The notes below the pieces were generated by a model. The model was not told where the DNA came from. It saw only the letters and a program-made list of their open reading frames with translations, and made no database searches. DNA of 64,000 nt from the NCBI GenBank assembly GCA_022605955.1, contig JAKCOZ010000003.1, forward strand, positions 53,878,179 through 53,942,178, written 5' to 3'. This document shows, in pieces, positions 39,001 through 47,534 of this stretch (the first letter of the stretch is position 1; every line of letters starts with the position of its first letter). Origin of the DNA: Rallus limicola (Eukaryota > Chordata > Aves > Gruiformes > Rallidae). The position numbers and the translations under genes were made by a program.

Positions 39001-40704
39001 CAGACTTAGGCCAAATCTAGAAAAAAAACCCATCCCCAAAAAAACCCTACCCCCAAAAAAACCCTACAAAATTCTCATTTAGCTTCTGATTTGAATTTTG
39101 TGTTGCTTCTTGGAAAGTAGCAACTTGATTACATGATGCAGATCAGTGAATTTTTTCCATTGGCTAGTTGGCCTTATTCTTTTGAAATCTACTGCAAAAA
39201 GCTTACAGATTCAATATTTTGTTTCTCCATATCATAGCTAATTAAACCTTGTTTTACAGCAGCTTTGTTAAGACCAACAGAGATTTCTGGAAAGACAGAC
39301 TACTGGAAATGCACCAAAGGAAAGTGTAATAAGCAAAATGACAAGAAGAAACAAGATTAATAATAATAAGGGTATTTATCAATCCTTTTACATGATCCAT
39401 TGAGATCATAATTCTAAGCACAGTTACTGTATTAGGTAGGAAAGCTCTTGATCTGTGTCTGGAGCTTTCCCTTGCACACAAAATGAATGACATTATCAGC
39501 CTCATTTTCTATAATATTTTGGTATTTTTTTCCTGCTGTGGGGAGAGACTTAAATGCTTAAAAGTCATCCAAGAAACCTAGAAAGAGCTGCCATGACCTA
39601 GGAAACTTCAATCCAGAAGCAGTGAAGCTCAACAATTTCTTCAATTCCCCATTCCCTTCTTGCAAAAGAAAATTTGCTATACTTTTGTCCCTGACTTCTC
39701 TTGGGGAAATGTTTTCTACTCCCATTAATCCTTCTTTTGCTCCCACACATATCCTGCCCAGTTCTAAATTCATACTCAGGTCTTCTCCTTGGATACAGAT
39801 ACAGACTTAACCTCCTCTTCATACCTTCTTCATTTGTCCTTGCATTTGAAGGTTCCACTGACGTCTATATAGGTTCTCAGCAGAAACTATCCCTTAGGGG
39901 ATGATTTCTATTTCCTCTTTCCAGTCTTCTGAAGGGGAACTGCTCTTCTAATTCTGTGAAAGACTGGAAATTCTTCAGAGTGACCACAGACAGAGTACAT
40001 GAGCAGCAAACACACTAAGGGCAAGTTGAAGTACCATGGGAGCTGTATCCAGACTACAGACTGCACATCTTATGGAAGACAGACAAGCTAGAATAAAATT
40101 TCTGGTTTCATTTATTGTAGCGGGTTTTTTTTTTTCCTAACAGTCGAAAAAAAAGGAATGCTGAAGAATTAACTTTGAATCTAAGAAAAATACACTAGAT
40201 ACTCATCCTTGGCACTTTGACATTTGATGTTTATTCTTCTGTTACCACCTTAGTGAGTCTTATTTAAGAAACACCCCAGGCTAGGAAAAGTGATGTTCAT
40301 GGTCTAGTCTCTTGCTTTGTCAATACTAGAAGTTCTAGCTGGCATATCAATTTATGTAGGTTGAGAAGGTGAAGTATGTAGAAGAAATTTTAGAAAATGT
40401 TACAGTATATGATATGCATTTGGAAAGTATCAAGCTTTCTGAAGTCTATCAGAAAATACTGCTGACTTACTCCTAGGACTGGAGGTCTAAAATTTGCTAT
40501 GTTTGTTACTTGACAGAGAACTGCTACACTCTGGTGAGCTTCACTGCTGTGATATCTCAGAGCTGACAGGGTATCAGTATGCTAGATTAAGTGACATGAA
40601 AAGTTGAAGAGGAATTCAATTAAAGAAGGATTGAAGAACTGCCATACAACTAATGCTTGTTAACAAGAGAGTGGTTGGTTGTGGGGGTTTTTTTCTTTTA
40701 AATA
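36052..40704. other. Unique sequence; GC-richer unclassified patch at 36130-36860
   Basis: Right of LTR X, 36130-36860 is richer in GC than its surroundings, with phrases such as GGGGGCATGCCCCAGCC (36551-36567) and dense CAGCAGC words. I do not recognise it as CR1, LTR or exon; a decayed repeat is the likeliest origin. From about 36900 the sequence is AT-rich and plain, with an A/C-rich tract at 38343-38370. No gene is visible. Confidence 0.5.
39020..39070. repeat. Short A(n)CCCTACCCCC tandem-like tract
   Basis: A7-A8 runs separated by CCCATCCCC, CCCTACCCCC and CCCTAC give about three imperfect copies of a 15-17 bp unit. The CCCTA words recall telomeric repeats, but the A8 spacers rule out a true interstitial telomere. 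Confidence 0.75.
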
Positions 40705-41745
40705 GGACCTGTCAAACAAATATGATACTCTTTTTTGATAAGATTCAAGTTTGGTTGATAAAGATAACCACAGAGATGTAATAGATCTAGACTTTTAACA
40801 GTGTTTGGGGTAATATCACATGATATTCTTTTGAGACACTACTACTATACAGTATCAATAAAACACATACTAAAATAGGTTAAAAGTAGGCTATTAGATG
40901 GTTTTCAAAATGTATTTGTCAATGAAGAATCATTGTCAAATGTGGATTCAACACTGGGATTCCACAAAGACCCAACACTACTCAACTTTTTAACAAATGA
41001 TCTGCAAGTCAATGTAAAATCACTGCTGCTAAAATTTGAAGATGACACAAAAATTATAGACATTTAATACTGATGAGGACAGGCAGCTATATTCAGTCAC
41101 CTAGGTTATCTCAGGCAGCTTAATCAGAATGTTTTAATATAACCAGGTATAAAATACTATGTCAATGAATAGTGAGCATGGGCAGCATGAACAGAGGACA
41201 AAGTTTGGTTCTAAAAAATGTGAATGTGAAAAAAAATAGGTTTTATGGTAGATGAAATAAATATGAATCTTGAATATGGCTGATAAGATTTAATTTTCAG
41301 ATACCTACGTGAACAAGGCAGCTAATAGGAGTAGGAAAGAGATACTACCTCTCATTTCTGAGACTAAATTTGATGTTGTCTAGGTTGGTGTCACGTTGTG
41401 AAAAGATCTTGAAATGTTAGAGAGGATACAGAGAAGGTTATTTACCTGAGAAGATACTGTAGAAGAGAAGGACTCTAAAAGCTCGTTCTGTTTAGCTTAT
41501 CAGAAAGAACATTGAATGGTAACTCAGTTACATGACGGAAACCAGATATTAGTGATATCTTAATCTACCTGGTAGAAGTACAATAAAAACCAGTAGCTGG
41601 AAGCTGAAACCAGGCATGTAAAGCAGAAAGCAAGCCGTAAGGGTAAAAAAGATTCAAGCCATTGGAAAAAGTCATGAATAATAGACTTCCATCTTTTGAT
41701 TTTTCCATTGAAGTCTGAATGATTATTGAATTTCCTCTGATTTAG
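40705..41745 (+). mobile_element. Very old CR1 LINE, ORF2 reverse-transcriptase remains
   Basis: Translation in shifting frames gives CR1 reverse-transcriptase-like text: a region before the active site (40710-40890), the active-site box as FEDDTK (TTT-GAA-GAT-GAC at 41035-41046, against the usual FADD), then matches to the C-terminal part (AAGATCTTGAAATGTTAGAG at 41403 and a CTGTTTAGCTTATC word near 41487). Word choice is closer to CR1 lineages common in turtles and crocodilians than to the younger avian CR1s elsewhere in this window. Stops and frameshifts are numerous and no tail repeat is clear. It is a fossil from early sauropsid activity, unable to move. Confidence 0.75.
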
Positions 41746-42099
41746 TAGATAGTAGATTGTATTCCAAATCCAATATTATACCGTTATTTGTTATGTGTTC
41801 TTGCCATACACGACATAAACTTCATATGTTTGCACCCATTAGGTCCTACATGTGTAATGTAATTTCTTATGTACTTAAAAACAAACACTGGAAACAGAAC
41901 CTGGAAATCTGGTCTTGAATCTGACACCAATTTATCCTGTATCTTCCAGATGCTTGATATTAGGGGAAAAGTAAGTTCGTTATGAGCTTAATTAAAAAAA
42001 ATAATATTGAAGCCACCAAATGGGATTCACTTTTCTGAAAGGGGGAAGAGGGTCTTTGCCCAGGAGCTTGAAGGGCTCATTCACAGAGGTTTAAAATAA
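41746..42099. other. Short unique spacer between two old CR1 copies
   Basis: AT-rich, with no feature recognised. The last 80 bp (from about 42030) may already belong to the CR1 5' region that follows, but similarity only becomes convincing near 42100. Confidence 0.4.
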
Positions 42100-42520
42100 G
42101 ATTGAATGGAGAGTGGGGTAATACCAGGGTTGCCTGCAACAAACTGTGGTATTGTATGCCAAGGTCAGAGGGTGCCAGTGAGGGACCTCATCCTGTTTCT
42201 GAGAGATGTGCTGAACACACCACAGCACACTTGAAGTCTTACAGAGATGAGCCAGGGGCTCCTGTGGTAATGGGAGCCAACAGGAAAACACTGATGAAGT
42301 ACCTCAAAAGACCTCCAGCCACTCCAGCTAGTCAGTCACCTTCATCAAGGACCCAACCAAAATGCCTCTAACCAAACACATGTGTTACAGGGAACAAACA
42401 AGTGGAGTCAGCCCCTATGACTATTAATAGCTGGAGTGCAGGGAGCTCTGCCTGCAGGTGGGTGAAGAGGCCACCAAGAGCTTATGGGTCAGGATTAAAG
42501 GGAGACCAGGGACAAGACCC

Positions 42521-43155
42521 TGTCCTGCTTTTGGCAGAGATAGAGTGAATATCCTTTCTAGTAGTTGGCGTAGTGCTGTATTCTGGATGTGGGGTGGGAG
42601 TAATGTTGATAACATACTGATGTTTTTTGTTGTTGCCTAGTAATCAAAGACTTTTCAGCTTCTCATAATGCCCTGCTAACAAGAAGACAAAGGGCACCCA
42701 AGAATCAGGATGGAGACACAACCAGGACAACTGACCCAAACTGGCCAAAGAGATATCTCATACCACAGGATGTCCTGTTCCATTTACAATGGAGGGGCAG
42801 CTTAGGGCATGATCTGGCAGCTGGAAGTGTTGCACAGCATCAACATTGGGTTAATGACTGAATACCTGCCTGCTAATGGGAATCACATACGGGCTGAGAG
42901 GCTGTGAAGTTTGGCTAGTCTTGCACAGTATTGACTTCTGGTGGAGAGAAACAGTACAGTTCATCACTTGTGTATATATTATTAATATATACTGTTATGA
43001 GTATCTTCCTTTCTTGTGTGTGTCCTGTTAAACTGTTTTCATCTCATCCCATGAGTTTTCACTCTTTCACTTCTCTCCACCATCCTGCTGGGGGAAGGGG
43101 GAGTGAGTGAGCAGCTGCATGGTGCTTAATTGTTGCCTGGGGTTAAACCACAACA
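42521..43155 (+). mobile_element. Solo LTR (ERVL-like, third family) inserted in CR1
   Basis: A 635-bp LTR with TG...CA ends (TGTCCTGCTTTTGGC to ...GGTTAAACCACAACA). It contains words of a widespread avian LTR group, including TGTTGATAACATACTGATG near 42603, GACCCAAACTGGCCAA near 42732 and GGGGAAGGGGGAGTGAGTGA near 43091. Flanks GACCC (42516-42520) and GACAC (43156-43160) match at 4 of 5 positions. The CR1 text resumes directly after the right flank (GGGGGTCTGCTGCAGGCCAC at 43170), so the insertion point is clear. No retroviral genes are attached. Confidence 0.88.
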
Positions 43156-43327
43156 GACACAATATTGTGGGGGTCTGCTGCAGGCCACCAAACCAGGAAA
43201 ACTGAGAAGATGAGACCCTCCATGGGCAGATAGCAGCAGCCTCATGTTCACAAGCCCTTGTCCTTATGGAGGACTTCAATCACCCTGATATCATAAGAGG
43301 GACAACACAGTAGGGCACAGGCAATTC

Positions 43328-44586
43328 ATGAAGTTCCTGGAATGTTTTGGTAACTTCCTTCTCCAAGTGATAGAGAAGCCAACAAGGAGACGTACCATCC
43401 TGGACCTTGTTCTCACCGACAAAGAGGGGCTGGTGAAACTCAAATGCAGTCTTTGGTGCAGTCACCACGAAAGGATAGAGATTAAAATCCTCAGAAGACC
43501 GAGGAGAGTACACAGCAAGTTCACTGCCCTGGATTTCAAGAGGTCAGACTGTGGCCTCTTCAATGGTTTGGTTGGTAGAGTACCATGGGTCAAAGCCCTG
43601 GAATGAAGAAGAGCCTATGAAAACTGGTTAGTATTCAAGGATCACCTCCTCCAAGCTCAGGAGTGATGCATCCCAACAAAGAGGAAGTCAGTCAAAATGT
43701 CAGGGTGCCTGTATGGAGGAATAAGGTTCTTCTAGATGAAAACACAGACAGAGAGCCTACAGTGGATAGAAGCAAGGAGAGACAGCCTGGGACAAATACA
43801 GGGAAATTGTCCAAGTAGTCATGGATTAGATTAGGAAAAGCCCTGATAGAATTAAATCTGGCCAGGGATGTCAAGGGCAACAAGAAAAGCTTCTATAGGT
43901 ATGCCAGCGATAGAAGGTAGGTGAGAAAAAATGTTGCCCCCAGAGGATGGAAATGGGAGACCTAGTTACCTGGGATGTGGACAAGACTGAGGTTAATAAC
44001 TTTTTGGCCTCAGTCTTCACTGGCAAATGCTCTAGCTACACTTACAGAAGGCAAAGATAGGGACTGGGAGAATAAAGAACTTTCCACTATTGGAGAAGAT
44101 CAGGTTCGATACCATCTAAGAAACTTGAAGGTATACACATCTATGAGAGCTGATGAGATACATCCACAGAGCGTGAAGGAACTGGTGGATGAAGTGGCGA
44201 AGCAACTCTTCATTATATCTAAGAAGTCATGGCAATCCAGTGAAAGCCCCACTGACAGGAAAAGGGGAAACATAACCTCCATTTTTAGAAATGGAAATGA
44301 GGACCCAGGGAACTACAGGCCAGTCAGTCAGTGTCACATCCATGCCCAACAATATCATGGAGCAGGTCCTCCTTGAAATTACGCTCACGTACATGAAAAT
44401 AAGGAGGTGACTGATGAGAGCCAACATGGCTTCACTAAAGGCATTTATTTGTTATGCCTGACCGATTTGGTGGCATTCTATGACAGGGTTACAGCATTTC
44501 TGGATAAGGAAAGAGCAACTGATTTCATCTACCTGGATTTGTGCAAAGCATTTACCACTGTCCCACACAACATCCTTGTCTCTAAA
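43328..44586 (+). pseudogene. CR1 ORF2 remains (endonuclease-to-RT linker and RT fingers/palm)
   Basis: Within the old CR1, three readable blocks in different frames (43328-43603, 43975-44373, 44407-44586) translate to CR1 ORF2-like text. The first is the end of the endonuclease and linker. The second runs to the DPGNYRPVS motif before the palm. The third holds the DLCKAF strand, equivalent to RT motif A, whose catalytic Asp is expected in this block. Frame changes near 43610, 43970 and 44385 break the protein. ORF2 normally supplies endonuclease and reverse transcriptase for retrotransposition; this copy cannot. Confidence 0.8.
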
Positions 44587-44933
44587 TGAGAGAGACATGC
44601 ATTTCATGAATGGACCAGTAGGTCAATAAGGAACTGGATGGATGGATGCAGTCAAAGAGTTGCGGTCAATGGCTCAATGACCAAGTAGAGATGAGAGATG
44701 AGTGCTGTTCCTCAGGGAATGGTTTTGGGACCAGAGCTGTTTAACATCTTTGCCAGTGACATGGACAGTGGGATTGAGTGCGGCCTTAGCAAGTGGTCAA
44801 CAACACAACTGTGAGGTGTAGCGAATACACTGAAGGTAAGAGATGCTATCCAGAGGTGGGCATGTGTGAACTTCATGATAATCAACAAGGCCAAATGCAA
44901 AAGTCCTGCGCATGGGTTATGGAAATCCCAAAC

Positions 44934-44988
44934 ACAGAATCACAGAATAACTAGGATGGAAAAGACCTTTGATATCATCGAGTCCAGC
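44934..44988 (-). mobile_element. Tiny CR1 3' end inserted in the old CR1
   Basis: About 55 bp beginning CACAGAATCACAGAATAACT and continuing TTTGATATCATCGAGTCCAG on the plus strand is the reverse complement of a CR1 3' terminus. The ORF2 text of the host CR1 is continuous on both sides (GGAAATCCCAAACAC before, TACAGGTTGGGTGGAGAATG after). It is therefore an extremely 5'-truncated insertion rather than part of the host. An ACA at both edges may be a minimal target duplication or microhomology. Confidence 0.75.
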
Positions 44989-46121
44989 TACAGGTTGGGT
45001 GGAGAATGGCTTGAGAGTTGCTCTGAGTAGATGGATGTGAGGGTATTGGTTGATTGGAAGCTCAACATGAGCCAGCAATGCACACTTGAAGCCCAGAAAG
45101 CTGACCATTGAAAGAAGTGTGATGAACAGGTCAAGAAAGGTGATTGTCCCCTTTCACTCTACTCTCATGAGAATCTATCTGGAGTAATGTGTCCATCTTT
45201 GGGAGCCCAAACATTATAAGGACATGGACTGAGTCCAGAGGAGGGACACAGAACTGATCAGAGCACCTCTTCTATGAAGACAGGCTGAGAGAATTGGGGT
45301 GTTTCTGCTTGGAGAAGAGAATGCTCTGGGGAGACTATATAGCAGCCTTTCAGTACCTAAAAGGGGTCTACAAGAAATTTGTAGAGGGACTTGTTATGAG
45401 AGCATGGAGTAATTAAACAAGGAGTAATAGCTACAAGCTGAAGAAGGGTAGATTTAATCATAGAATCATAGATTATTTAAGGTTTGAAAAGACCTCTAAG
45501 ATCAAGTCCAACTCTGTGTCCAATATCACATCAGATAAACCATGTCCTGAAATGCCATGTCTACACATTTTTTAAATACCTCCAGGGATGGTGACTCCAC
45601 CACTTTCCCGGGAAGCCTGTTCCAATGCCTGGCTACTCTTTCAGTGATGAATTTTTTCCTAATATCCAATCTGAAGCTCCACTGATGCAACTTGAGACCA
45701 TTTCCTCTCATCCTATTGCTAGTTACCAGCCTTCAGCTCACTACAACCTCCTTTCAGGTAGTTGTAGAGAGCAATAAGGACTCTCCTCAGCCTCCTCTTC
45801 TCCAGGCTAAACAATGCCTGTTCCTTCAGATGCTCCTCGTAAGACTTGGGCTCCAAACCCTGTACCATCTTTGTTTCCCTTCTTTGGACACGCTCCAGCA
45901 CCTCAAGGTCCTTCTTATGGTGAGAGGCTGTAGCAGTTTTGCATAGTTGGCTACTGAGAGAGAGGGCCATGTGCTACAGAAAATGGCTGCTAGAGTCTTC
46001 TGCAGTCCTGCTTATAGCACCTCTGAGAATCACATATAGGAGTCAAAGACTCCACCAGAACACTAGTGCCAGGAAGGCTGCAAAGTTTGGCCCATTATGG
46101 GCATTGAGATACTTATTTGCA

Positions 46122-46128
46122 TATAAAT
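46122..46128 (+). promoter_or_regulatory. TATA-like box in LTR Y copy 2
   Basis: TATAAAT with the same TTTGCA lead as in copy 1 (34108-34114). Its retention in both copies supports a promoter origin, though the age of the copy makes activity doubtful. Confidence 0.45.
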
Positions 46129-46939
46129 GTAATCAGTTGACAGACACAAAAGGCCAGGAAGGATGGGGGAGGAGTAGGCATGCCCAGGCACCCAGGGCAA
46201 GAGATGCCTCTGCAGCCCGAGCAGAAGCACATGGAGTAGCCGGAGGAAAGGACCCATGGAAGAGGTGGAAACCCGACCTGCCCAATGGAGAGGCTCCACA
46301 CTGGATGGAGCCGGTGGCGACATGAAGAAGATGCCGTGACTTACGTTGGGGTGAGCCCCTGCCAGCACAAGCGACCTACAGAGAAACAGGTTTGCTGGAG
46401 GAGGCCTGTAGCCCTGTGGAGGACTGGGACTGAGAGACACTGTGATTGATTGCTGCCTGCCATAGCAGAGATGAAGCCCGGTGGGAAGAGATTTGCCTTG
46501 GAGAAAGTTCGTGCAGGACTGTCTCTCGTGGGTGAGATCCTGAGGTGCAGCAGGGAGAGGCTGTGTGGAATGGATGCCCCCATCCCGGCCGAGAAGGAAA
46601 CCATCTTGCAAGGGACTGACCGAAGTCCCCATCTCCTAGTCCCTGCCCCCCCATCCTGTGCTGCGAGCAGGAGAGGGGAAGAAGGGAGCAAAGTCATGGC
46701 TGCAAGGGAAGTCTGCTTTAGAATGGAGGGGTGGGGTGAAGGTGTTACCGAGACCCCCATTTTCCCCAGTCCCTGCCCCTCCTGGGCTGCGACTGGGAGG
46801 GAAGAAGGGAGCAAATTTCTGACTAAAGCCTGCTACGGAGGGAGTGTTGGGGGAAAGGTGTTTGCCTGGTTGCATTTAACATTGTTGGTTGCACTCCTGA
46901 CTCTGGTTCTTTTTCACTATTTTCTCTTTAGTGTAGTGT

Positions 46940-46945
46940 AATAAA
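46940..46945 (+). promoter_or_regulatory. AATAAA polyadenylation signal in LTR Y copy 2
   Basis: AATAAA in GTGTAATAAATGAGATAAC. Copy 2 has an extra GTGTA just before it relative to copy 1. The position is consistent with the LTR R region. Confidence 0.55.
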
Positions 46946-47534
46946 TGAGATAACTCTTTTCTTCAGCAGTCTGTGTTGAATCTGTATTGCCCACGTCATT
47001 AACAAGTTTGTCTCTTGAGCCACCCAATTATGTTATTTCTCCCCTGTCCAACTAAGAAGGGGAGTAATAGACTGATTTTGGTGGGCGTCTGGCCTTTGGC
47101 CAGGGCTCAACCACCACAGGGGCCTAAAACTAAACATGGAACTTGAGGTGCAGCCTTGACAGTGCTGAGTACAGGGACATATTTTTTTCCCAGGTCCTGC
47201 TGGCCACACTACTCCTGATACAAGCTAGGTTGCTCTTGGCCTTCTTGGCCACCTGGGCACACTGCTGGCTCATTGTTCAGCCGGCTATCAACCAACACCC
47301 CAAGTCTTTAGGTATTTGGAAGAAATTCTTCCCTGTGAGAGCAGTGAGGTCCTGGCACAGGCTGCCCAGAGAAGCTGTGGCCACCCCCTCCCTGGCAGTG
47401 TCCAAGGCCAGGCTGGATGGGGCTTTGGGCAACCTGGGCCAGTGGAGGGTGTCCTTGCCCATGGAAGGGAGGTGGAACCAGGTGGTGTTTGAGGTCCCTT
47501 ACAACCCAAACCATTCTTTTATTCTATGATTCTA

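Larger units (their letters stand above)
45929..47118 (+). mobile_element. Solo LTR Y, copy 2 (ERVL-like), inserted in minus-strand CR1
   Basis: A 1190-bp sister of the LTR at 33889-35086, aligned end to end with small indels. TG...CA ends are present (TGTAGCAGTTTTGCATAG to ...CTCAACCACCACA). Flanks GAGGC (45924-45928) and GGGGC (47119-47123) match at 4 of 5 positions. Bringing the flanks together restores uninterrupted CR1 text, which confirms the 5-bp duplication. Several sites that are CG in copy 1 are CA or TG here, as expected of CpG decay. The TATA-like box (46122-46128) and AATAAA (46940-46945) are kept. There is no internal retroviral sequence. A 163-codon open frame (46450-46941, plus) and a 189-codon one (46063-46632, minus) resemble no known protein. 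Confidence 0.9.
45457..47306 (-). mobile_element. Younger CR1 LINE inserted in the old CR1 and split by LTR Y
   Basis: Minus-strand CR1 in two pieces, 45457-45928 and 47119-47306 (about 660 bp). The plus strand starts with the reversed tail (ATCATAGAATCATAGATTAT) and carries landmarks such as CCACCACTTTCCCGGGAAGC near 45596 and GGCCACCTGGGCACACTGC near 47247. TTTA occurs on both sides (45453-45456 and 47307-47310) and the host CR1 reads across the site, so TTTA is a likely short target duplication. Part of ORF2's C-terminal end can be read on the minus strand (frame of 45526-45711 with [20 protein letters not shown]) but with stops. Confidence 0.87.
42100..47534 (+). mobile_element. Old long CR1 LINE hosting four later insertions
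   Basis: One CR1 can be followed through three main pieces: 42100-42520 (5' region and start of ORF2, with an internal gap), 43156-45456 (most of ORF2) and 47307-47534 (end of ORF2, 3' UTR and tail ATTCTATGATTCTA). Together they cover roughly 2.95 kb, long for an avian CR1 copy. ORF2 text includes LDLVLTDKEGL (frame of 43328), a linker region near 43830, DPGNYRPVS (frame of 43975) and DLCKAF...VPHNILV (frame of 44407). The FADD catalytic box, expected near 44794-44810, no longer encodes the Asp pair, and frameshifts are common, so it is dead. The interruptions are an LTR at 42521-43155, a CR1 scrap at 44934-44988, and a CR1 with an LTR inside it at 45457-47306. Confidence 0.87.

Noticed and set aside
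39020..39070. Interstitial telomeric repeat (CCCTA words)
   Set aside because: The unit contains A7-A8 spacers and is not (CCCTAA)n.
46063..46632. 189-codon minus-strand frame as a gene
   Set aside because: It lies wholly in LTR Y, antisense to its promoter direction, with no similarity or start context to support it.
33889..47118. A complete provirus bounded by the two LTR Y copies
   Set aside because: Each copy has its own flanking 5-bp duplication, and the 10.8 kb between them is CR1, other LTR and unique DNA with no gag, pol or env text.
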